64,000 bases of DNA, from the NCBI RefSeq assembly GCF_001625365.1, contig NZ_LJJF01000001.1:1612001-1676000 (forward strand), in the 5' to 3' direction. The translations under genes were made by a program, and so were the position numbers. The notes below the pieces were generated by a model, which saw nothing but the letters and a program-made list of their open reading frames with translations, made no database searches and was not told where the DNA came from. The stretch comes from Streptomyces sp. MJM8645 (lineage in GTDB: Bacteria; Actinomycetota; Actinomycetes; Streptomycetales; Streptomycetaceae). This document shows, piece by piece, positions 7,796 to 15,563 of this stretch (the first letter of the stretch is position 1; each line of letters begins with the position of its first letter).

Positions 7796-9481
7796 CTATC
7801 GGGTGTGGAGGCGGTGGGCGGTGCGCCGGACCCACCAGAGGGCGGCTGCGGTGACGGCCAGGGTCCAGGCGAGTTGTGCCGCGGCGTACGGGTGGCCTTG
7901 GGCTGCGGAGCGGGCGAGCGGGAACAGGAGGGTGCCGACCGCCAGCGGGCCGCGCAGGTACCAGAGCGCCACCTGGCCGGGGCCGGTGTTGCCCATGGGG
8001 GTGTTGACGCCGATCGTCAGGTGCATGGGCACGACGCCCCGGTAGGAGCTGACCAGCGCGGCCGCGGTGAGTGCGGGTACGGAGGCGAGGAGCGGGAGGA
8101 GTCCTGCGGTGTCCCGGCCGGCGAGCGCGCACGCCAGTGCGCCGGCTCCGGTGAGCGCGAGGAGGAGGCCGCCGGGCACCGCCGAGTGCTGGAGGGCGAG
8201 CGACTTGAACGTCCAGGGCAGGTTGGTGGAGCGTCGCGGGTCGTCGCTCTCCAGCCGGGCCGGCTCGGTGAGTTGGGCGGCCGCCAGGTATTCGGCGACC
8301 AGGGACAGCACGACGACGATCTGCTGTGCGGTCGAGGTGAAGGAGGGGGCCGCCGCGGTCAGTCCGACGGCGATTCCGCTCCAGGCGACGGCCCACCCCA
8401 GGCGGCGGGGGTTGCGCAGCAGGCAGGTGAGGTCGCGCCACGGGACCAGCAGCAGCCGGTGCCGCGGCATGGGGAGGCGGAGCCGGGGGGTGCTGTTCCG
8501 CTCCTTGAGCCGCGGTACTCCGGAGCGGGCCTGGCGGAGGTCGAGCATGAGGACGGACGTGCTGATCTGGGCGGCGACCGTCGCGCGCAGTCTGAGGGCG
8601 GCTTGCGGGATCGCGGGCAGTTCCCGCCAGGCGAGGGCGAGGGCGAGCACCGGGGTGCCGACGGACAGCACCGTGCCGACGGCGCCCGCCGTACCCACGA
8701 GGCCGAGCGCCCACAGGAGCGGTTGGGACGCCCACCCCCACGGGCCCGACCAGAGCAGGAGGCCTTGCAGCCAGCCCGTCCGCCCCTGCGTCCATGCCGT
8801 CCACACGCCGGCGGCGGCGACCGCGGCGAGGAGCCACCCCGCGGCGAAGACCCTGCGGCCGTACCGGGACATCCACTGGTCGTGCCGCTCGACCAGGACG
8901 CCGACCGCGCTCGTGGTGAGCGCCACCGAGACGCCCGTCCAGGAGCCCGCGAGGGTCAGCAGGATCCACGACTGCGGGGCCAGGCCCTGCAGCAGGAAGC
9001 CCGCGACCGCGCCGGCGACGCCGCTCACCACGGAGGCCAGCGCCACCGAGGACCGCAGCCCCGGTGCGAGCAGGGCTCGCCGGTCGACGGCCGAGGGCAG
9101 CAGGAAGCCGGTGGTGGCCCGGTCCAGCAGGACCGGGCCGCGCCACATCGCTCCCCGGGCGGTGAGCAGCAGGGCGAGGACCAGCACCGCCGGGATCAGC
9201 GCCAGGAGCGTCGCGGACGCCTGTTCCCCGATCTGCACGGGCGGCCGGTCGGCCGCCCGGGTCGAACTCGTCCACTGGAGCAGGGCGGGGACGCCCCAGC
9301 AGCCGCCCACCAGGAGGACCGTGTAGGCGATGAACCACGCGCTCCTGCGCTTCTCCTGGCGCGTGCCGCTCCGGGCTTCGCGCAGGAACAGCAGGGTGTC
9401 CGCGGTGCAGTCCCCCGACCTGTCGGGCACCCGCGCCCTCGTCCCGGTCGCGGGTGCCACGCTGTCGCTCAAACCGTTCAT
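7796..9481 (-). CDS. ABC transporter permease of the linaridin cluster
   Basis: 561-residue integral membrane protein with roughly ten to twelve hydrophobic segments and no ATPase motif. It follows the ATPase gene with an ATGA overlap (9478-9481), so the two form one exporter. Large two-part ABC-2-like permeases of this kind often serve peptide export or immunity. Divergent from the precursor peptide gene at 10694, which makes export of, or resistance to, the linaridin product the likely job; this is inferred from position only. Confidence 0.75.
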   Translation of the reverse strand: MNGLSDSVAPATGTRARVPDRSGDCTADTLLFLREARSGTRQEKRRSAWFIAYTVLLVGGCWGVPALLQWTSSTRAADRPPVQIGEQASATLLALIPAVLVLALLLTARGAMWRGPVLLDRATTGFLLPSAVDRRALLAPGLRSSVALASVVSGVAGAVAGFLLQGLAPQSWILLTLAGSWTGVSVALTTSAVGVLVERHDQWMSRYGRRVFAAGWLLAAVAAAGVWTAWTQGRTGWLQGLLLWSGPWGWASQPLLWALGLVGTAGAVGTVLSVGTPVLALALAWRELPAIPQAALRLRATVAAQISTSVLMLDLRQARSGVPRLKERNSTPRLRLPMPRHRLLLVPWRDLTCLLRNPRRLGWAVAWSGIAVGLTAAAPSFTSTAQQIVVVLSLVAEYLAAAQLTEPARLESDDPRRSTNLPWTFKSLALQHSAVPGGLLLALTGAGALACALAGRDTAGLLPLLASVPALTAAALVSSYRGVVPMHLTIGVNTPMGNTGPGQVALWYLRGPLAVGTLLFPLARSAAQGHPYAAAQLAWTLAVTAAALWWVRRTAHRLHTR

Positions 9482-10215
9482 CCTTCCCCCTGCACCGCCC
9501 CGGACGGGCCCGAGTGCCCCGAACGCGAGCCGACTTCGACGATCTGGTCCGCGACCTCGTTCAGGGCCCGGTGGTGGGTGGCCATGAGGACGGCCGCTCC
9601 GCGGTCGCGGTGCTCCGCGATCAGGCGGGCGAGGGCGGTCCGGGCGTGGGAGTCGAGCCGTTGTTCGGGCTCGTCGAGGATGAGGAGGTCGTGCGGCCGG
9701 ATGAAGGCGGCGGCGAGGAGCAGCGCCTGGGTCTGTCCGGAGGACAGGGCCGAGGGGAACTGTTCGGACTGCGCCGTGAGGCGGTGCGACTCCAGCGCCC
9801 CGTCGACCGCGGCATCGGCTCCGGCGCCCATGCCGTGCGACAGCGCCACGAGCCGCAGGTGCTCCCGCACGGTGAGGTCCGGGTAGAACGCACCGGGATC
9901 CATCACCGACGCGACCCGCTTGCGCACGTCCAGGGAATCCTCGTGGATCTCTTCCCCGTCGAAGACGACCGATCCTGCGGACGGTCTCTCCCGTCCGGCC
10001 GCCACGCGGAGCAGGGTGCTCTTGCCGGATCCGTTCTCCCCGACCAGGGAAACGCACTCACCACGGTGGATGCGGAGGGAGACCCGGTCGAGCACGGTGC
10101 TGTCACCGTACGCGTGTGTGACGTCGACGAGTTGCAGCAGCGGTGCGCCCGCCGCCTTGCCGGTTTTGTTTTTCAATCGACGAGCCGTCTTCTCTCGGAT
10201 GATCGAAACGTTCAT
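9478..10215 (-). CDS. ABC transporter ATP-binding protein
   Basis: 245 residues. Walker A GENGSGKST (59-67), signature LSSGQ (157-161), Walker B LLILDE (177-182) and switch His214 are intact. The usual Q-loop Gln is not obvious (VMDPGAF near 104-110). Chosen start is ATG 10215 (MNVSIIREK), 28 bases downstream of a good -10 element; the frame is open further upstream but would overrun the promoter. The N-terminal 25 residues are basic. Partner of the permease that follows. Confidence 0.87.
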   Translation of the reverse strand: MNVSIIREKTARRLKNKTGKAAGAPLLQLVDVTHAYGDSTVLDRVSLRIHRGECVSLVGENGSGKSTLLRVAAGRERPSAGSVVFDGEEIHEDSLDVRKRVASVMDPGAFYPDLTVREHLRLVALSHGMGAGADAAVDGALESHRLTAQSEQFPSALSSGQTQALLLAAAFIRPHDLLILDEPEQRLDSHARTALARLIAEHRDRGAAVLMATHHRALNEVADQIVEVGSRSGHSGPSGAVQGEG

Positions 10216-10242
10216 TTTCACACTTTTCTGAACATTGGGCCG

Positions 10243-10270
10243 ATCATAGCAAGGCGTCCCAATCCTGCAA
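10243..10270 (-). promoter_or_regulatory. Promoter of the ABC transporter operon
   Basis: On the minus strand TTGCAG (10270-10265), 16 bases, TATGAT (10248-10243). Both hexamers are near consensus, in a locally AT-rich region. Confidence 0.6.
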
Positions 10271-10693
10271 AGCCGACCCAAATACACCCTCCGGGCGGCC
10301 CGACATGCGCCCTCCGGCCGAACCGGAACCCGAACCCGAGGCCGTCAAGTCAAATGGGGTGATTCGAGGCCATACGGACTGTTCGGCGGAATCCGCCACC
10401 CGCCCGGATTCTCGATCAAGGCCTGACCTGCGATATCAATGATCGAATACAGGAACACCCGGGGACTCCGCAACAAAAGGGGCATTGCACAGAATTCGAG
10501 GAATGTCCACCTACAATGGAATTGGTCAATTTCTTCGAAATTATCCGCCGCCGATTCGCATTGTGCACACCATGAACACATCAAGGGTCTTCCCGTGGTT
10601 ACCGAAACGACATATGGTCGAACGGCAGCGGCCGGCAGCGGACGTCGGTCCTCTGTGGGTTGGCCGCTGTCTCCACCATCAAAAGGAGAAAGA
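10271..10693. other. Divergent control region of the linaridin cluster
   Basis: About 420 bases between the transporter promoter and the precursor gene, clearly richer in A+T than the rest of the window. It holds an inverted repeat AATTTC-TTC-GAAATT (10528-10542) and a TACAAT (10512-10517) that could be a -10 box, though no well-spaced -35 is seen. A pathway regulator gene is not present next to it, so control must come from elsewhere, possibly the two-component system at 5673-7570. Confidence 0.45.
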
Positions 10694-10867
10694 GTGAACG
10701 CCACCGAATCGCGTGTCGAGTTCGTGACCGATGCCGTCAACGCTTCGTTCGCGGAGGCGCAGGAGGGTTTCGTGAACGCACACAACGCTCCCGCGATGAC
10801 CACCCCCACCATCATCGCCGTGTGCGAGGTCGTCGTGACGGGCAGCACGATCTGCCTCGGCTGCTGA
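10694..10867 (+). CDS. linA: Linaridin precursor peptide (cypemycin type)
   Basis: 57 residues; GTG start 5 bases after AAAGGAG. Residues 1-35 form an acidic leader. Residues 36-57 form a 22-residue core that begins TTPTIIAVCE and ends GSTICLGC. The PxxxTP motif that marks the leader/core border of linaridins is present (Pro33 to Pro38), which puts cleavage after Met35. Counted back from the end, the core aligns without gaps to the 22-residue cypemycin core, which ends GSTICLVC. Cys19 and Cys22 of the core match the pair that forms aminovinyl-cysteine there; an additional Cys9 is unusual. Thr1, Thr2, Thr4, Thr14 and Thr17 are candidates for dehydration to Dhb. A decarboxylase lies four genes on. 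Confidence 0.9.
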   Translation: MNATESRVEFVTDAVNASFAEAQEGFVNAHNAPAMTTPTIIAVCEVVVTGSTICLGC

Positions 10868-10907
10868 ACCAACTGACCCACCGGTGACACCACCCATGTG
10901 AGCAGAC

Positions 10908-10946
10908 GGGCCGGAAAGGGGGACGAGCGGTTCCCCTTTCCGGCCC
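10908..10946 (+). terminator. Attenuator-like hairpin between precursor and modification genes
   Basis: GGGCCGGAAAGGGG (10908-10921) pairs perfectly with CCCCTTTCCGGCCC (10933-10946); loop of 11 bases. It sits between the precursor stop and the next start. In RiPP operons such hairpins commonly let precursor transcripts exceed enzyme transcripts; that role here is inferred. Confidence 0.7.
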
Positions 10947-10974
10947 CGCTCGACCGGAGCACGAGGACGCGTGA

Positions 10975-11823
10975 ATGCCATTCACTAAGATCGTCAACGA
11001 GCCTTCCCACCCCATATCGCGCGAGGACGCGCATTACTGGACGCTGGCCCCGGCCGCGGTGGGCGAGATCATCAGCGGCCTCGAAGCCTTGACCCGGACA
11101 GCCGCCTACGGACCCAACGGCCTTTTGCAGGGCCTGAGTTCGAAACGCGATCGCAGCGTCGTCCCGCAGGCTCTCCGCAAGGCGATCGACAGCCGCGGCG
11201 GCGCCGTCGCCATCAAGGCCATGGGCGTCGTCGGCGGAGCGCTGACCCTGACCGGCCGCAGGAGCCGGGCGCAGCAGATCACCGGAGCCGGCCTGATGCT
11301 GGCCTCCAGCGGCCTGAGCAAGTACCGCACCTCGTTCGGCAGGGACGGGGCGGACCACATGGCCGCCCTGATCTGCGGCTACCGCGTGCTCACCGCCTTG
11401 GTCCCCGAGGCCGAGAAGTCCGACGACCTCTTCCTGCGCGCGGTCAACGCCCAGACCTTCATCGCCTACGTGACCGCCGGCGCGGCGAAGGCGATCTCCA
11501 GTACCTGGCGGTCGGGCGAGGCGCTGGAACAGGTCCTGCAGACCCAGCAGTACGGGGACAGCGCGGTCGCCAAGTGGCTGAAGAAGAGCCCGCTGCTGTG
11601 CAGTTCGATGACGTGGTTCACCATCGTCTGGGAGACGGGGTTCCCGGTCGTCTACCTGCTGGCACCGGCGGACGCCCGCAGGGCCCTGGCCGGCGTCAAG
11701 CTCTTCCACCTGGGCATCGCCGTGACGATGGGCCTGCCGCGGTTCTTCTGGGGATTCAGCTCGGCCCACGCGGCGGTCCTCTACGCCGTGGACCGCCTCC
11801 CCAGGAACGGGGGCCGGGGATGA
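10975..11823 (+). CDS. HTTM-like membrane protein of the linaridin cluster
   Basis: 282 residues. The second half resembles HTTM/vitamin K-carboxylase-like membrane proteins: several hydrophobic segments, the pattern TAGAAKAISSTWRSGEA (about 167-183) and a conserved FHLGIAV segment. The first part is hydrophilic with a Gly-rich hydrophobic patch. Linaridin clusters carry membrane proteins of this class (CypH/LinH group) that are needed to dehydrate Thr in the precursor; exact equivalence was not tested. First gene after the precursor; its stop overlaps the next start (ATGA), as in the two junctions that follow. Confidence 0.72.
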   Translation: MPFTKIVNEPSHPISREDAHYWTLAPAAVGEIISGLEALTRTAAYGPNGLLQGLSSKRDRSVVPQALRKAIDSRGGAVAIKAMGVVGGALTLTGRRSRAQQITGAGLMLASSGLSKYRTSFGRDGADHMAALICGYRVLTALVPEAEKSDDLFLRAVNAQTFIAYVTAGAAKAISSTWRSGEALEQVLQTQQYGDSAVAKWLKKSPLLCSSMTWFTIVWETGFPVVYLLAPADARRALAGVKLFHLGIAVTMGLPRFFWGFSSAHAAVLYAVDRLPRNGGRG

Positions 11824-12731
11824 GGTTCGAACGCCAGGTGGTCGCCACCTTCGGGGCCGCCGCCGTGGTCAGCGCCTACCTCTCGTACATCCGCCTGGAG
11901 GAGGAGTACACCCGGCGCGGCGGGCTCAAGGGGACCTCCCTGATCCAGGGCCCGGACGGCCTCGCGATCGAGTACGCGCTCGATGGCGGGGAGCTCGGCC
12001 CCACCGCCCCCGTCGCGGTCCTCGAAAGCGGCCTGGGCGCGCCGCTGGAATCCTGGGACTGGGTGGCCGGGCTGCTCAGCCGGCGCTTCCGGGTGCTGCG
12101 CTACCACCGCAGCGGGTACTGGCGCTCGAAGAGCAGGCTGCGGCCGGCCCAGTTGGTCGAGTTCCTCCTGCAACAGCTCGCGCCGCAGGGCGACGTCGTC
12201 CTGTGCGGCCACTCGATCGGCGCCCTCACCGCCATGAACGTCGCGGCGGAGTCCGCGTACGTGCGCGAGCGCGCCACCGTCCTGCACATCGTCGACGGGA
12301 CGGACGCCGTCCTCCTCGGTGAGGACCGCGGGTCGAAGAGGCGGGTGGCGCGCTACAACCAGGACACCGCGCGACGGCTGCTCGGCTCGGCCCTGGGCAC
12401 CACCCGCTGGCTGACGAGCCCCACCGAGCGGGAACTCGAATACCGCCCGGACATCCAACGGGCGCACCTGGCCTCGATCTCCAGCCCCCAGGTGCTGCTG
12501 GCGGCTCGCCAGGAGTACCTGCACGAGCCCCTCGCCGGGCAGGACTTCGTGGCCGCCGGGCCGCTGCGGCGCGTCGTCATCTCGGCCGCCAACAACACCG
12601 AGCAGCAGCGCAAGCTCAGCGAGCGGGTCGCCGCGGACTTCCACGTCGTGCCGGCGAGCAGCCACCGGTCCATCATCGCCAAGCCCGCCCTGGCGCAGCA
12701 GACGGCGGCGATCATCCTGGAGAACTCATGA
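11820..12731 (+). CDS. Alpha/beta hydrolase of the linaridin cluster
   Basis: 303 residues. A membrane anchor (about 8-25) is followed by a serine hydrolase fold: ESGLGAPLESWDWV near the oxyanion hole, GHSIGA nucleophile motif, and SSHRS His near 280. In some linaridin systems an HTTM part and a hydrolase part act together; here they are two separate but translationally coupled proteins. It could take part in dehydration chemistry, or be the leader peptidase, since no other protease is in the cluster. Overlaps both neighbours by 4 bases. Confidence 0.75.
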   Translation: MRFERQVVATFGAAAVVSAYLSYIRLEEEYTRRGGLKGTSLIQGPDGLAIEYALDGGELGPTAPVAVLESGLGAPLESWDWVAGLLSRRFRVLRYHRSGYWRSKSRLRPAQLVEFLLQQLAPQGDVVLCGHSIGALTAMNVAAESAYVRERATVLHIVDGTDAVLLGEDRGSKRRVARYNQDTARRLLGSALGTTRWLTSPTERELEYRPDIQRAHLASISSPQVLLAARQEYLHEPLAGQDFVAAGPLRRVVISAANNTEQQRKLSERVAADFHVVPASSHRSIIAKPALAQQTAAIILENS

Positions 12732-13258
12732 GCGCGTGGCGCAGGGCCGTCGCGTCCCTGGTCAAGGCCGCCCTGGTGACGCACGTCGTGCTGACGGTCT
12801 TCGAGAACCTGCCCGACGACAAGCTGCCGATCAAGATGCGCCTGCCGTTCTTCCCCGACCTGCCGCAATGGCGCTTCTTCGCCCCGAACCCCGGCATCGA
12901 GGACCTGTACGTCTTCTACCGCACGCGTGCGACGCCCGCGGACGGCTGGACCACGTGGGCCGACCTGGCCATGCGGAACGAGGCGAAGCCGCTCGCCGTG
13001 CTGTGGAACCCGGGGAGCCGGGTTCCCAAGGCGCTGTTCGACATGGCGTCGCAGGTACGCACGCTCGCCTCGAACGGGGCCATGTTCGAGTGGATGCTGA
13101 ACAGCGACGGGTACAACCTGATGGCCGGGGCCGTGCGGGACGCGTGCAGGAAGAGCAGCGAGTCGGGCGACTACCAGTTCATGATCGTGGCGTCCGTCCC
13201 GACCGAGGGTGCCGACGGGATCAAGCCCATCATGATCTCGCCGGAACTCGCCCTGTGA
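12728..13258 (+). CDS. Small membrane-anchored partner protein of the linaridin cluster
   Basis: 176 residues with one N-terminal hydrophobic segment (about 8-24), then WRFFAPNPGIEDLYVFYRTR, a pattern found in proteins that neighbour HTTM genes. No catalytic motif is recognised. Coupled by ATGA overlap to the hydrolase. Its place matches the otherwise featureless CypL/LinL-type proteins needed for linaridin maturation; this is an inference from position and topology. Confidence 0.6.
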   Translation: MSAWRRAVASLVKAALVTHVVLTVFENLPDDKLPIKMRLPFFPDLPQWRFFAPNPGIEDLYVFYRTRATPADGWTTWADLAMRNEAKPLAVLWNPGSRVPKALFDMASQVRTLASNGAMFEWMLNSDGYNLMAGAVRDACRKSSESGDYQFMIVASVPTEGADGIKPIMISPELAL

Positions 13259-13275
13259 ACCGGGGGAATACCGAG

Positions 13276-13914
13276 ATGCCCGAAAGCACCGAAAGCAGCG
13301 GAACCGGCGGAAGCGCTGGAAACACCGGAAACGCCGGCAATCAGGAGATCCCCGATCTGGGCGAGAAGCGGATCCTGTTCATAGTGACCGGATCCATCAA
13401 CGCCGCGCTCACGCCGTACTGGCTGCACTGGCTGCGCCAGTCGTTTCCCCGGATCACGAGCGACCTCCTGGTGACCAGGTCCGCACAGCGTTTCGTGACG
13501 CTGGACGCCCTGCGCCGACTGGTGGGCGGCGACGTGTGGACCGACGACTACGCCGACCCCTCCCTCCCGGAATCCGCGCACGTGGAGATCGGCGAACGCG
13601 TCGACGCCTTCGCCGTCTTCCCCGCGACGCTCGATTTCGCCATGCGGCTCGCCGCGGGAAACTGCAACACCCCCGCCACCATGGCGTTGCAGATCACCGA
13701 GAAGCCGATCGTGCTCGCCACCGCCTTTCCGGCCGGAAATGCCGTCGTCGAACGCAACATGGAGCTCCTGCTGCAGCGCCCGAACGTCTCGGTCAGCCAA
13801 ACCGTCGCGGCGTACAGCGTCGGGAAGCGAAAATGGGAGGGCGAGACCGGCTTCTACCTGCCGTCGGTCCTGAAGGAGCTGGAAGGAATGTTCGATGCGG
13901 AGGGCCGCCGGTAG
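13276..13914 (+). CDS. linD: Peptidyl-cysteine decarboxylase (LanD/CypD family flavoprotein)
   Basis: 212 residues of the HFCD flavoprotein family, which oxidatively decarboxylates the C-terminal Cys of a precursor peptide as the first step to aminovinyl-cysteine. Seen: KRILFIVTGSINA phosphate-binding loop (31-43), the active-site His102 (AHVEIGERVDAFAVFPAT), a PATLDFAMRLAAGN helix in place of the usual PASANT stretch, and FPAGNAVVERNM (151-162). A flexible Gly/Asn/Ser N-terminus (1-25) is unusual. ATG 13276 has GGGGGA 8 bases upstream; a GTG at 13255 overlapping the previous stop (GTGA) is an alternative start. Fits the Cys-ending core of the precursor. Confidence 0.85.
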   Translation: MPESTESSGTGGSAGNTGNAGNQEIPDLGEKRILFIVTGSINAALTPYWLHWLRQSFPRITSDLLVTRSAQRFVTLDALRRLVGGDVWTDDYADPSLPESAHVEIGERVDAFAVFPATLDFAMRLAAGNCNTPATMALQITEKPIVLATAFPAGNAVVERNMELLLQRPNVSVSQTVAAYSVGKRKWEGETGFYLPSVLKELEGMFDAEGRR

Positions 13915-13991
13915 CACCAGCTCCCGGTGAGCGGCCGCCCCGCCCGTGGAATCCCGCGCGGCGGACCGACCACGAACGAGGCGGGCCGAGC

Positions 13992-15473
13992 ATGAAATGG
14001 AACAGCGACGTCGCGGTCGTGGGCAGCGGGCCGAACGGCCTGGCAGCGGCCGTCACCTTCGCCCGCGCCGGGCTGCACGTGGACGTCTACGAGAGCCAGG
14101 ACGAGATCGGCGGCGGCCTGCGCACGCACGCGCTGTTCGACAGCGACGTACGGCACGACATCTGCTCCGCCGTCCATCCGATGGCCGCCGTCTCGCCGTT
14201 CTTCCGCCGGTTCGACCTGTCGGCCCGCGGCATCGACCTGCTCCAGGCGGAAGCGTCCTACGCCCATCCGCTGGCTGACGGGCGAGCCGCCGTGGCGTAC
14301 CACGACCTCGACCGGACCTGCGACGCACTGGGCCGTGACGGCGCCGGCTGGCGGCGGCTGATGGCACCGCTCATCGGCCGCAGCACCGAGATCGGGGAGC
14401 TCTTCCTCTCCGACTTCCGCTCCGTCCCCGCGTCCCTGCGGACTCCGGCGATGCTCGCGTGGCGGTCCCTGGTCCACGGGACGGCGCTCGCCACGCGCCG
14501 GTTCGCGACCGACGAGGCGGCCGCCCTCCTCGCCGGGGTGGCCGCGCACGCCGTCGGCAGGCTCCCCAGCATCGTCGGCGGGGCCGTGTCGGTCTTCCTC
14601 GGCCACCTGGCGCACAGTTCGGGGTGGCCGGTGCCGCGCGGCGGGAGCTCGGAGATCGCGGCCGGCCTGGCCGAGGACATCCGGCGCCACGGCGGGCTGA
14701 TCCACACCGGTGCGCGCATCACCGAGCTGGCGCAGGTGCGCGGTTCGCGCGTCGTCATGTTCGACACCGGGCCGAAGGAGTTCTCGGCCGTGGCGGGCGA
14801 CCGACTGCCCGCCGCCTACCGGCGACGACTCGGCAGGTTCCGGTACGGGCCCGCGGCGGCCAAGGTCGATTTCCTGGTGTCCGAGGCGATCCCGTGGCGC
14901 AACACCGACGTGGCCAGGGCCGCCACCGTGCACCTCGGAGGGTCGCAGGCACAGATCTACCGCCGGGAGTCCGGGGTCGCCCGCGGTGTCGACGCGGGCG
15001 ACCCCTTCGTGCTGCTGGTGGATCCCGGCGTCGCCGATCCCGACCGGGTCCACGCCGGGAAGAGGCCCGTCTGGGCCTACGCGCACGTGCCCAACGGGTA
15101 CGCGGCGGACCCCACCGGCTCCGTCACGGCACAGATCGAGAAGTACGCGCCCGGGTTCAGCGAGACGGTCCTCGCCGCCAGGAGCACCAACGGCGTCCAG
15201 TACGAGGCGTACAACCCCAACTACGTCGGCGGGGACATCGGCGCCGGGGCCCTGACCCTCGGCCAGCTGCTCATGCGCCCGACCCTCCGGTGGAACCCGT
15301 ACGCGACCCCGCTGCCCGGCGTCTACCTGTGCTCCGCCTCCACCCCACCCGGTCCGGGCGTCCACGGCATGAGCGGCTACCTCGCCGCCGTCTCCGCGCT
15401 CCGCCGGGAGTTCGGCATCGCCGCGCCGCCCTCGCTCGGGCCCCGTCCGGCGTCTTTGCGACGTGAACCGTGA
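13992..15473 (+). CDS. Phytoene-desaturase-like FAD-dependent oxidoreductase
   Basis: 493 residues. N-terminal dinucleotide-binding motif VVGSGPNGLAAAVTFARAG (about 7-25) with the acidic residue at the end of beta-2 (VYESQDEIGGG), and a C-terminal FAD-contact region PGVYLCSASTPPGPGVHGMSG (first 20 residues: near 443-462). Overall CrtI/amine-oxidase-like, probably cytosolic or membrane-associated. Type-B linaridin clusters contain such an enzyme (LinE group), whereas cypemycin-type clusters are defined by the decarboxylase; both occur here. The reaction on the peptide is unknown. 77 bases after linD, same strand. Confidence 0.75.
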   Translation: MKWNSDVAVVGSGPNGLAAAVTFARAGLHVDVYESQDEIGGGLRTHALFDSDVRHDICSAVHPMAAVSPFFRRFDLSARGIDLLQAEASYAHPLADGRAAVAYHDLDRTCDALGRDGAGWRRLMAPLIGRSTEIGELFLSDFRSVPASLRTPAMLAWRSLVHGTALATRRFATDEAAALLAGVAAHAVGRLPSIVGGAVSVFLGHLAHSSGWPVPRGGSSEIAAGLAEDIRRHGGLIHTGARITELAQVRGSRVVMFDTGPKEFSAVAGDRLPAAYRRRLGRFRYGPAAAKVDFLVSEAIPWRNTDVARAATVHLGGSQAQIYRRESGVARGVDAGDPFVLLVDPGVADPDRVHAGKRPVWAYAHVPNGYAADPTGSVTAQIEKYAPGFSETVLAARSTNGVQYEAYNPNYVGGDIGAGALTLGQLLMRPTLRWNPYATPLPGVYLCSASTPPGPGVHGMSGYLAAVSALRREFGIAAPPSLGPRPASLRREP

Positions 15474-15563
15474 CGGCGGCGTCATCGATCGGAGAGGCTG
15501 CTCGGTAAGGGTGGTGGCGGCGGGTCCGCCCCGTGGAACCCCTGGCGCCTTTGGAGGAGACCG

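Noticed and set aside
7796..10057. A single 753-residue frame joining permease and ATPase coding regions
   Set aside because: Its first part is the ATPase gene read in the wrong frame. The ATPase and permease are separate proteins joined by an ATGA overlap.
10439..10867. A longer 142-codon version of the linaridin precursor starting at 10439
   Set aside because: The upstream part is AT-rich non-coding DNA with a promoter-like stretch; AAAGGAG sits correctly before the GTG at 10694 and the 57-residue product has the right leader length.
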